This document shows, piece after piece, positions 26,656 to 34,377 of a stretch of DNA of 64,000 nt. This stretch comes from Lachnospira rogosae (GTDB lineage Bacteria > Bacillota > Clostridia > Lachnospirales > Lachnospiraceae). A program made the position numbers and the translations under genes. The notes under the pieces are model-generated. The model saw nothing but the letters and a program-made list of their open reading frames with translations. It did no database searches and was not told the origin of the DNA. Where the stretch lies: positions 62,001-126,000 of the forward strand of contig NZ_JBBMER010000002.1 in the NCBI RefSeq assembly GCF_040096455.1. The letters run 5' to 3'. Every line of letters begins with the position of its first letter. Position 1 is the stretch's first letter.

Positions 26656-26692
26656 TGTGAACCCGCTATTTATCAGGGTTAAAGCCCTATTT

Positions 26693-26712
26693 GTAAGTTA
26701 CCTGTTACTTAC
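26693..26712. repeat. Arm-type repeats near the left attachment site
   Basis: GTAAGTTAC (26693-26701) and GTTACTTAC (26704-26712), 11 bp apart, closely resemble the five GTTAGTTAC copies near the right end. Likely integrase or excisionase binding sites. Confidence 0.55.
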
Positions 26713-26752
26713 ACACTAATTCTTGTATTATTGTACACTGTTTTTCACATAT

Positions 26753-27154
26753 TTAGTTACTTGCTCTTTTTAAAAGTGCATCTTGAAGAACACGTGAAAA
26801 ATTAATATTATTCTTTTCTCCATATGTGTTTAACCAAGCTGGTATGGTTATATTTTTTCTTACTGTTTTATCACCATACTTTTCAGCATAAGCATCCATA
26901 TCTAATACAAGCATACTTACAAAGCTTTCTGGGTCTTCAAGTTTTATATTTTCCTTCCGTAATGATGGAGCTGGAATATTATTTCCTTCTTCTAATTCAC
27001 CTAGTACCCAACCACTAGCCGCATCTACTCCCATTTCAATAGCATCTACTAAGTCTTTTCCTTCTGTAACACATCCTGGAAGGTCTGGAACTTCTACTGT
27101 GTAACCTTCTTTTTCTATACAAGGTGTAAAAACTGCTGGATATACTAGTTTCAT
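26753..27154 (-). CDS. hicB: HicB family antitoxin
   Basis: Neutralises HicA and represses the operon. About 133 residues: N-terminal partial RNase H-like fold (VYPAVFTPCIEKEGYTVEVPDLPGCVTEGKDLVDAIE) and a C-terminal DNA-binding segment of ribbon-helix-helix type (KNITIPAWLNTYGEKNNINFSRVLQDAL). ATG 27154 was chosen over an upstream in-frame TTG because it carries the family N-terminus MKLVYPAVF. It follows hicA after 60 bp on the same strand, the usual order. Confidence 0.93.
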   Translation of the reverse strand: MKLVYPAVFTPCIEKEGYTVEVPDLPGCVTEGKDLVDAIEMGVDAASGWVLGELEEGNNIPAPSLRKENIKLEDPESFVSMLVLDMDAYAEKYGDKTVRKNITIPAWLNTYGEKNNINFSRVLQDALLKRASN

Positions 27155-27214
27155 AATTAACAACCTTCTTTCTATAATCTATATTCTCTAACCATTATTA
27201 TAAGCTGTGCAGGA

Positions 27215-27397
27215 CTATTTAAGTCCTGCCTGCTTAAGTACTGAGTTAGCCGTTCGTATATCGACATCTCCTCTATGGTTAGGTATCGTTACTTTTCCTG
27301 CTTTAGTTGGATGCTTATACTGCATATGCGAACCAACTTGCTTAACGAGATACCAACCGTCATTTCTTATAAGCTTATCAAGCTCTCTGACAGTCAT
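27215..27397 (-). CDS. hicA: HicA family mRNA interferase toxin
   Basis: Small double-stranded-RNA-binding-like toxin that cleaves mRNA and stops translation. 60 residues: RELDKLIRNDGWYLVKQVGSHMQYKHP with the catalytic His24, then GKVTIPNHRGDVDIRTANSVLKQAGL. Complete and without a missing key residue. ATG 27397 has GGAG 8 bases upstream; the TTG just before it is less likely. First gene of the hicAB pair in the integrated element, where it may stabilise the element. Confidence 0.93.
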   Translation of the reverse strand: MTVRELDKLIRNDGWYLVKQVGSHMQYKHPTKAGKVTIPNHRGDVDIRTANSVLKQAGLK

Positions 27398-27435
27398 CAA
27401 CTCATCTCCTTCCTTGGTATCTTATCTATAATTAT

Positions 27436-27481
27436 ATTATACACATTATACGCATAATGTCAATATTTTATGCGCATAATG
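27436..27481 (-). promoter_or_regulatory. hicAB promoter with two operator palindromes
   Basis: Minus-strand TTGACA (27458-27463), 16-nt spacer, TATAAT (27436-27441). CATTATACGCATAATG (27444-27459) fills the spacer, and TTATGCGCATAA (27468-27479, perfect palindrome) lies just upstream of the -35. Centres are 22 bp apart, about two helical turns, as expected for cooperative HicB binding. Confidence 0.85.
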
Positions 27482-27578
27482 CGTGTGTTTTTATATGCCA
27501 GCAGGGAACTGATAGAAACAGAAATGGATGAGTAGGAGTTTCTACCTTATTTTATAGAATTCTTATCACATTATAATA

Positions 27579-28313
27579 TTAAACTCTTTCAATGTTACGG
27601 ATATTAATTGCACTTGTTACTGTATTACCAATACCAATTACTGCACGATCACCATTAATCTGAATAACATCATATTCATCATAGTAAAGGTTAAATGCTC
27701 GGTCAGTGTCATAATCGACATTAAGAATAACTCTTACTTTATCACCAACTTTTATATCTGCATTATCGCAGCCTTCATCATTTGAATTGTCGCTTGATAT
27801 AATACAGCAATCGTTGACCCAACCTGTTCCATTATTTATTAAGTAAGGATTGACCGCCCAAGGAATAACCCTTGTAATTGTTCCACTATTAAATCCCTCT
27901 GATGGTGTAAGTCCGGATTCTGATGTTGATGAAGCATATATTGTATTATACTCAACGCAATCTCCAATCTGATACTGTAACTGCTCTGTATCAACTACAT
28001 CAGTTTCAGCATTATTATCTGAGATTGAATTATCATTGCCATCAATGTCATCTCTGTGATCATATTCATTTGCTTTTATAAGTCTGTCAAAGACGTCATC
28101 ACGCATAATGTCAAAATCTACCCTTGTCCCATCATTAAGATAATAATCACTGCTTTCCTGTGATATAGCAAATTTATCTTCACATATCTTTCCATCATTA
28201 TTCCAATGAGCTTCCCAGATGAGGGCGCCGTGCTCTATAAGTTCATCTACATTCATATATTCATTGAGCCAGCTGTGGCTTCTGGATATTTTACTGGCAT
28301 AATTTACCTCCAT
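27579..28313 (-). CDS. Phage lysin-like remnant with C-terminal SH3-like repeats
   Basis: 244 residues, no signal peptide. Residues 30-80 (ALIWEAHWNNDGKI, FAISQESSDYYLNDGTRVDF, DIMRDDVFDRL) resemble the end of a GH25 lysozyme barrel. Two beta-rich modules follow (about 115-170 and 185-244; IKVGDKVRVI, YYDEYDVIQINGDRAVIGIGN), which look like wall-binding SH3 folds. No N-terminal catalytic Asp region is seen, so this is probably a 5'-truncated endolysin. A shorter overlapping ATG, 12 bp downstream in another frame, has the better ribosome site but soon stops. Expression is doubtful. Confidence 0.45.
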   Translation of the reverse strand: MEVNYASKISRSHSWLNEYMNVDELIEHGALIWEAHWNNDGKICEDKFAISQESSDYYLNDGTRVDFDIMRDDVFDRLIKANEYDHRDDIDGNDNSISDNNAETDVVDTEQLQYQIGDCVEYNTIYASSTSESGLTPSEGFNSGTITRVIPWAVNPYLINNGTGWVNDCCIISSDNSNDEGCDNADIKVGDKVRVILNVDYDTDRAFNLYYDEYDVIQINGDRAVIGIGNTVTSAINIRNIERV

Positions 28314-28404
28314 TTCTTTTTATTAACGTAATATATTCTGCTTCAACTTTATCATATCTTTCTCGTAAATACTTAATTTCTGCATAATCACTTATCTTAC
28401 CCAC
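28291..28404 (-). pseudogene. Small ORF fragment with a charged helical product
   Basis: A minus-strand frame, in phase with the 102-residue gene upstream and open after its stop, reads ...GINEYNV, then (from a GTG at 28404) GKISDYAEIKYLRERYDKVE and AEYITLIKRNGGK, ending at 28291. It looks like the end of a coiled phage protein but has no clear start and overlaps the next gene. Its status is uncertain. Confidence 0.25.
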
Positions 28405-28455
28405 ATTATATTCATTTATACCAAGTGCGTCACTTGATATATAAATACACCTATA

Positions 28456-28764
28456 TTAATAATTAAGAGGTTTACCTGCTTTTATCCATTCTTCAAATGT
28501 TATATCTTTAGGTAAAATTTTCCAATTCTGTAAAACTTTAAATGTTGTTCTATTATTTTTTTCTATTTCCTCATCAGTTCTCTTCGGTGGATTTATAAAT
28601 CTCTCACGTTCTTCTTTTGTTAATTTTTGTTTTTCCTCCTCCGTAAAATTAACTTCACTAAGTTCCATCCTAAGTTTAAAACATTCTTCTGGAGAAAGTT
28701 CTTTTCCTCTTTGCATTTGCTCTGCTTCTGGTAGTAAAAGCCATTCTCTTGCTGTTAACTTCAT
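28456..28764 (-). CDS. Uncharacterised 102-residue phage-island protein
   Basis: Highly charged, helical, no membrane segment: MKLTAREWLLLPEAEQMQRG, EECFKLRMELSEVNFTEEEK, ending DITFEEWIKAGKPLNY. I do not recognise it. Its ATG directly follows the TAA of the ADP-ribosyltransferase-like frame (28765-28767), so translation is coupled. That pairing suggests, but does not show, an immunity or regulatory partner of the transferase domain. Confidence 0.5.
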   Translation of the reverse strand: MKLTAREWLLLPEAEQMQRGKELSPEECFKLRMELSEVNFTEEEKQKLTKEERERFINPPKRTDEEIEKNNRTTFKVLQNWKILPKDITFEEWIKAGKPLNY

Positions 28765-30369
28765 TTAATCCGCCTCCTCTAAAAGAATATGCCAAATCTC
28801 CCCGACTAATATTTTTGAAATAACTTTAAATTTACTATTTCGCTCATAAAGGACTTCATTTTCATTTAAGCCAATAGAACTTATATCTCGCCCATTTTTG
28901 GTATTTTGTATATAAATTTTTATTTTTGCTAAATCATTATATCCTTCTGTCTTTGATGTACTCCAGTATTGTTTAATTGTTATTATTGTTCCTTCAACAT
29001 ATTCACTTACAAATTCTTTAATTCTATCTTCCTCATCCTTACTGTCAGAAAAATCAACAGTTCTTATTAAATTCCCATTGAATTTTGATATTTTTGACAG
29101 TGCTGCATCTAAATTGTTTACAAGTTGTTTATGTTCTGATTTTAAATTTGATAAATCATTTGCATTTCTTAAAACATCATTTATAATATATGCTTCAAAG
29201 CTCTTATATTGTGTAACTGCTTGTAATTCTTTATCTGATAAATTCATTATATCATTCTTATGTAATTCCTCAATATGTTTTTCAGAACTACCATTAAATA
29301 ATATACTTTGCTCCCACTGTTCCTTTCTAGCCGCATACATTTTCTGATTATCCGGGTCTAATGAGTACTTAGCCAACCTGTCAAACTTCTCAACCATCCT
29401 GCCTGCATATTGCTGCTTCTGATCCTGCTTGTAATCTTCATTGACCTTTTCTAACTCTTCCTTGGTAAACTTACTGTCTGGCTCTTCATCCAGCTCAGGG
29501 AAATATGTTGTATGTACGTCTTTGCAATTAGGTCGTCAAGGATGGTAAAGACCCGCTGCTATTGCCGAAGACATTAACGGATAATTACCATCACTTGCAT
29601 CACCTCCACTCCACACATCATCTATCAGCACCTTTCCAACAAATGGAAGTCACTTAGGACAGGCATTAGCACGCTTATTCATAATAACTGTACTAATTCC
29701 CCAAGACTGTCTCATTTCTCCCTCTCCAGTTAGATATGCACGCTTGCTGGCTGTCTGAATAGCCATTCTGGCATAATCTTTTACTGTATGCCTGCTGCCA
29801 TTCGCATATTCAATACAGTTAATACCAGCTTTAAGAAAATCTCTTGTAGCCATATCAACTGCTTTCTCATATGTTCCTGCACCCGTATTCGCATACACCT
29901 GAGCATTGAATATTATCTGCCGGTATTTATCCTCCGACATTCTTAACATAGAATGTTCAGCTCTAGTAAAATCCGCCTTTGTGGCTTTTATAAGTGCATC
30001 TAACTTCCTGGTATTTAATTTAAAAAAAGCACCCTCAGTGCCCTGTGACACTTTGGATGCTTTAAGCCCTTTTTTAATTGCCCTTAATATCTTCTGTTCC
30101 TGCTCTGTACCGCCTGCCTGCCTGGCAGCGTATATCATTGCATCTATCGAATCATTGATATTACTGAATGACTTTTTAAACTTCTTTTTGTTTTCAGCCT
30201 TATATCTCTCCAACGCCTTTATCTGTTCCACCTGCCATTGTGTCCAGTTAAATCCCTCTTTAGTCTCTTCTGCCCTGTGGCCGTCAAGATTCCGTATCAT
30301 TGAAGCTATCAGCTCATCTTCTATAGCTCTAAAGGCTTTCTCTATGTCATAATCTGTGTTAAGTGCCAT
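28765..30369 (-). pseudogene. Phage minor capsid protein 2 fused to an ADP-ribosyltransferase-like domain, two in-frame TGA
   Basis: One frame of 535 codons encodes two joined parts. Residues 1-320 are a Phage_min_cap2 protein (DRAEHSM-type helices, YARMAIQTASKRAYLTGEGEMRQ, NKRANACPK, then LPFVGKVLIDDVWSGG, CKDVHTTYFPEL). The last about 215 residues carry the R-S-E signature of arginine-type ADP-ribosyltransferases: IRT, YWSTSK and LNENEVLYE, with an ExE pair. TGA codons at 29650-29652 (after NACPK, where relatives have Cys) and 29536-29538 (after GLYHP) break it. Open pieces are 29650-30369 and 28765-29397 from an internal ATG. The second piece alone keeps the whole transferase domain. Decay is the simplest reading. 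Confidence 0.7.
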
Positions 30370-30377
30370 AAGTTACC

Positions 30378-31340
30378 TCACTTGTTATCAAAACCTGTGA
30401 AACTGTTATCAGCGCCATCAACTGTGAAGTCATCTGCCTGCATATTAAGTGCCGGCTCTTCCATATCAGATATACCCTGTTCAGCCTTAAGCCTTGCAAT
30501 CTCTTCCTGCTTCCATTCATCATCCTTGGTATCTCCATACAGCTCATCAACAGATGCCTCTATGCTCATAATACCGCCCTGCTTAGCCTTGCTGACTGTC
30601 TCAACCTGGCTCTCAAAACTAGGATTCGCATACTCGCCAAATGTCACATCAATATCTATATCCTTAATTGGTGTCTTATGAAATGTATCCATAGCCTTAA
30701 ATACTATATCTACAAGCTTTGGAAGCACCTTCTGCAACTGTCCTACAATGTTATTTCTGCTATATAATGTTGCTTTTTCCTTTTCTCTCTGTGCTTCCGC
30801 ATTATCCAGCTTCTTAACATCTATACCCAGCGTTGATGGACTCATAATACCTTGTAAACAGAGATCTAATGCTGTTATATATGTTGCAAGGTAGCTTTCG
30901 TGGGGAATATTCCCCTGTACTAGGTCTATTTTATTAGTTTGTCCCTCTTTCATACTTGCCTCTGTACTTATATAAGCATTATCAAAGGCATTGGGCTTTA
31001 AAACCTTTCCTGTGTACGGATTTCTTGGGAGCATATTTTCTGGAATGTATTCCTTTGTTCTGTTTTTCCTTAAGGCATCCATCCACTGTGACCAAGCCTC
31101 ATCTAGTGCATCAAAATTATCTATTTTGGCATCAAATATGCTCTTGCCTCTTCCTTTATATCTGGCTGATTTATAAAACATCATAGGAACTGCCATAATA
31201 AAATTGTCATTCCATACTACATCTGAAAGCCCTGCAAGCTCAGGCACTGTATCCAGAGGGCATTCCTTGTCTCCATTTACAAGCTTATATCTAACATATC
31301 CTATTCCATAATGCTCAAGAAGAACATTAAAATCAGCGAA
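30378..31340 (-). pseudogene. Phage portal protein, 5'-truncated
   Basis: About 320 codons of a Gp6-like portal C-terminal part: FNVLLEHYGIGYVRYKLVNG, NPYTGKVLKPNAFDNAYIST, GNIPHESYLATYITALDLCL and GIMSPSTLGIDVKKLDNAEAQREKEKATLYS. The frame is cut at about 31340 by the junction with the SIR2-like sequence, where an in-frame TAA begins; the N-terminal roughly one third of a portal is missing. It lies 8 bp before the minor capsid gene, the normal phage order. Confidence 0.8.
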
Positions 31341-32571
31341 TTATCTTAACAAAGAAAAAGAATTATTCCAAAACCTAAAAAATAAAGTTTCTGCTGTCAT
31401 AACCACTAATTATGATCAATTTCTGGAAAAGGAGATTTTTAATAATGATTACACTGTTTTCAGACACCAGTATGAATTATTTTCCGCTGACAGTTATAAT
31501 TCAGCAGAAATTTATAAAATACATGGATGTGTCACTGATGCCGATTCTATCATTATTACTGAAAAAGACTATAAAGAATTTACTGATTCAAGAAAGCTAG
31601 TTATTGCTAAAATGCTTACTCTATTTTCTGAGTCACCAATAGTATTTTTAGGATATTCTTTCACCGATGAAAATATTCGTAACATTGTAGCAGATTTCTT
31701 ATCTTGTCTTACAAATGAACAACTAGACAATATTGACGAACATTTTGTATTTATATCATTTAAAAAAGGGGAACGTAAATTAATTGAAACCAAAAATACT
31801 ATTATTCTTCCTAACGGGCAAAAAATACCCGTTACTGAAATACAAACAGATAATTATCTAAAAGTATTTAGTACACTTAACAAAGTTGTTCCTGGAATAT
31901 CTCCAATTAGAATTCGTGACACTAAGCGCATTGTTCGAAAAATTGTTGATGAAAACCTTGATTCAGCTAATGCAGAATCAATAATTGTTGGATTAGATGA
32001 CCTTGATAATATGGATTTATCTTCAAAACCATTAGCTATTGCTGTCGGATACCGAGATAACATTCTAAACAAATACGGATATGGTCTAGTTGATACTGCA
32101 CTTATATTTGAGGATATTATTTATGATAACAAAAATTTTTCTGCTAAAGAAATGTGTACTGTGCGATTCAAATCTATACCTTGCAATCTGCTTATGCCTG
32201 TATATAAATATATTAAAAAAGCAAATTACACATTAATACCAGATTCTCACTTAAAAGTATATGTAGATAAGCACAGCACAATTGATTTAATACTTGGCAC
32301 ATCTGTAAAGAAAACAATTAGCAAATTGCCACACTATACTAATTTTAATGAACTTAAGGCTGGCATTGAAGAACAAGAAGACATTAAGAAAGTTCCTGCT
32401 TTAATATTAGCCAATATAGATTTACTTGATATTAATACTATGCGTACTCTTTGCAAAGATATGTTTTTGAAATCAACACCTGAACTACTTAAAGATAACA
32501 CTTACTTCAAACGATGTGTAATGTGTCTAGATTATTGGGAAAATTATCAATCTCAATTAAAAGAAGAATAG
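31341..32571 (+). pseudogene. SIR2-like protein (probable anti-phage type), 5'-truncated
   Basis: The plus-strand frame is open from 31312 across the junction and reads LNKEKELFQNLKNKVSAVIT then TTNYDQFLEKEIF, YKIHGCVTDADSIIITEKDY and PIVFLGYSFTDENIRNIVADF. These are the SIR2_2 motifs of bacterial NAD-degrading defence proteins. About 230 residues of unrecognised C-terminal sequence follow. No in-frame start codon precedes residue 90 (the ATG at 31612), and the N-terminal GxG NAD-binding part is absent, so the gene is truncated at the junction. It is transcribed opposite to the phage genes. Confidence 0.7.
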
Positions 32572-32612
32572 CTAGTGAACCTTTTTTGGTACACACCAAA
32601 AACATCACTAGC
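32571..32612. terminator. Long cruciform-type terminator after the SIR2-like remnant
   Basis: GCTAGTGA (32571-32578) pairs with TCACTAGC (32605-32612), enclosing TTTTTGGT-ACAC-ACCAAAAA. It begins on the last base of the stop codon. There is no long T tract after it. Confidence 0.6.
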
Positions 32613-32900
32613 TAAACTCATAAAATATATACGAACATTTAAATATGTTCTTTACAACTAATCAATTCACAAGAATTTTTGGCCGTTAGGTAAACCCTAT
32701 TATAGCATTAAATTCCATAACGTGAACCACAATCAAATAATAACATTATGGTTGTTGAATGTCAATTTTTTTTCACTTTTTTTACAACTTTTTAGTCGAT
32801 AAAATATAACTTTTTTCTACATTTAATAATGTTAATAAAAACCCTTGTGCTACCAACACAAGAGCCTTTACCACGATACTTACATAAGTTAGCTGTGCCT

Positions 32901-32939
32901 ATGATATAATACCGCCCTGAACAAGCTGTATTATATCAT
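32901..32939. repeat. Inverted repeat upstream of the integrase
   Basis: Perfect 12-bp arms ATGATATAATAC (32901-32912) and GTATTATATCAT (32928-32939). A smaller ACACC/GGTGT hairpin followed by TATTTTT lies just downstream (32945-32974), giving a terminator-like structure ahead of int. The rest of 32613-33040 is AT-rich without an ORF. Confidence 0.55.
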
Positions 32940-32997
32940 TCCTGACACCACTTTTGCAAGTAGGTGTTATTTTTATACTCTAATTTAACCAATTAAT

Positions 32998-33017
32998 AAG
33001 TTACACCGGTGCAACTT
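32998..33017. promoter_or_regulatory. 20-bp near-palindrome 23 bp before the integrase start
   Basis: AAGTTACACCGGTGCAACTT is symmetrical in 18 of 20 positions. Its GTTAC/GTTGC arms resemble the arm-type repeats near both att sites, so it could be an integrase or regulator binding site controlling int. Confidence 0.45.
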
Positions 33018-33040
33018 CGATTAACGAAAGGAATGATAAT

Positions 33041-34111
33041 ATGAAATTAGCTAATGGAATGGGTAGCGTATATAAGCTATCTGGAAGAAGACGTAAACCA
33101 TGGGTTGCTCGTAAAACAAAAGGCTGGGATATTGATGAAAAAACTGGAAAAACCAAACAGCTCTACATGACTATTGGATATTTTCCCACAAGACAGGAAG
33201 CTCTTACTGCTCTTATTAATTACAATGAAAATCCATATGATATAGAAATCAATAACATAACATTTGAAGAAGTATACGACAAATGGAGCTCTGAACATTT
33301 TTTAAAAATATCTCAAAGTGGTGTAAGAAGTTGGATAAGTGCTTTTAATCATTCCAAACCGCTTCACAAGATGCGTATGAAAGATATCCGGGCTAATCAT
33401 CTTGAAGGAACAATACATAATGCTAATGTTGGTGAAGCTACCAAACAACGTATGAAAAGCTTATATAATCTTATGTATCGATATTGTCTGAAAAATGATA
33501 TCGTTGATAAAGATTATGCAGCCCTTTGTGAAAGTGTATCACGTGGAGAAACCAAAATAAAGCGTGTACCATTCTCTGATGAGGAGATAATGAAGCTGTG
33601 GGATAACATAACATATCCATTCACTGATATGGTTTTAATAGGCATATACAGCGGTTGGAGGCCTCAGGAGCTGGCTATTCTTAAGATAGCTGATATAGAT
33701 TTAGATAACTGGTCCTTCACCGGCGGTCTGAAAACTGATGCTGGCCGTAATCGTACTATACCTATTCATCCAGCCATCCAGAAGCTTGTTAAACAGAATT
33801 ATGATAAAGCCATACAAATGCATAGTGCTTATCTGTTTAATGATCAAAATGGACAACAAGGTACGTATCTTACTTATGACAAATATCGTGGTCGCTTTAA
33901 TAAAGTTATGATGAAGCTTAACCTGAAGCATAAACCACATGATACAAGACATACATTTATCAATGCTGCTAAAGCAGCTAATATGAACGAATATGTATTA
34001 AAGATAATCGTTGGCCACGTTATAGAAGATGTTACAGAAGCTGTATATACCCACAGAACTGTAGATCAACTTCGTGAAGAACTTATTAAAATCGACCTTC
34101 CTAATCCATAA
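33041..34111 (+). CDS. int: Tyrosine recombinase (integrase) of the element
   Basis: 356 residues, complete. The N-terminal arm-binding region (MGSVYKLSGRRRKPWVARKT) is AP2-like, as in integrases of Firmicute elements. A SAM-like core-binding domain is at about 70-170. The catalytic domain has Arg207 (YSGWRPQEL), Lys231 (GGLKTDAG), His300-x-x-Arg303 (PHDTRHTF), His326 (IVGH) and the nucleophile Tyr336 (AVYTHRT). GAAAGGA is the ribosome site. It lies 226 bp from the right att and directly beside the arm-type repeats. Confidence 0.95.
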   Translation: MKLANGMGSVYKLSGRRRKPWVARKTKGWDIDEKTGKTKQLYMTIGYFPTRQEALTALINYNENPYDIEINNITFEEVYDKWSSEHFLKISQSGVRSWISAFNHSKPLHKMRMKDIRANHLEGTIHNANVGEATKQRMKSLYNLMYRYCLKNDIVDKDYAALCESVSRGETKIKRVPFSDEEIMKLWDNITYPFTDMVLIGIYSGWRPQELAILKIADIDLDNWSFTGGLKTDAGRNRTIPIHPAIQKLVKQNYDKAIQMHSAYLFNDQNGQQGTYLTYDKYRGRFNKVMMKLNLKHKPHDTRHTFINAAKAANMNEYVLKIIVGHVIEDVTEAVYTHRTVDQLREELIKIDLPNP

Positions 34112-34121
34112 TATAATATCA

Positions 34122-34158
34122 AAACAGACTGCTGATTATCACATACTGCAGTCTGTTT
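34122..34158 (+). terminator. Terminator of the integrase gene
   Basis: AAACAGACTGC (34122-34132) faces GCAGTCTGTTT (34148-34158) with TTTTTTG running from the stem end. Confidence 0.8.
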
Positions 34159-34161
34159 TTT

Positions 34162-34216
34162 GTTAGTTATGTGTTAGTTACGTCTGTTAGTTACCTGTTA
34201 GTTACTTGTTAGTTAC
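34162..34216. repeat. Five GTTAGTTA[C/T] direct repeats, probable integrase arm sites
   Basis: Copies of a 9-bp unit start at 34162, 34173, 34186, 34197 and 34208, spaced 11, 13, 11 and 11 bp, about one helical turn. They lie between int and the right att core, as arm-type sites of lambda-like and Tn916-like integrases do. Confidence 0.75.
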
Positions 34217-34337
34217 GTCTATAAATTCACGTTATTTTATACATTTTCAGAATATATTTATTTTAATCGTATATAATGCAAAAACCGCCGCAATCCCAGT
34301 GATTACAGCGGTTTAACGCTTATTCTATATTAGATTA

Positions 34338-34377
34338 ATTAGAACTTACCTTCATCAGCAGCCTGCTGTACAGAAAC
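34338..34377. other. Right attachment site inside the 3' end of the GGGtGRT gene
   Basis: Identical for 40 bp to 26616-26655. It includes the stop codon (34339-34341) and the last twelve codons of the GGGtGRT gene, so integration keeps that protein unchanged. Confidence 0.93.

Larger units (their letters stand above)
26616..34377. mobile_element. Integrated element (degenerate prophage/island) of about 7.7 kb
   Basis: Bounded by a perfect 40-bp direct repeat. Contains, from left: arm-type sites, hicB, hicA, a lysin-like remnant, a small unknown gene, an interrupted minor capsid/ADP-ribosyltransferase gene, a truncated portal gene, a truncated SIR2-like gene, a structured intergenic region and an intact tyrosine integrase beside the right att. 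Only two of the expected phage structural genes persist, so it can no longer be a phage, but integrase and att sites look functional. Confidence 0.9.

Noticed and set aside
29536..29652. Selenocysteine or TGA-to-Trp recoding in the minor capsid gene
   Set aside because: The first TGA does replace a usual Cys, but the second does not, no SECIS-like hairpin was evident, and neighbouring genes of the element are themselves truncated. Simple decay is more likely.
26753..34111. Functional prophage
   Set aside because: Only portal and minor capsid remnants are present; terminase, scaffold, major capsid, tail and lysis genes are absent or truncated.
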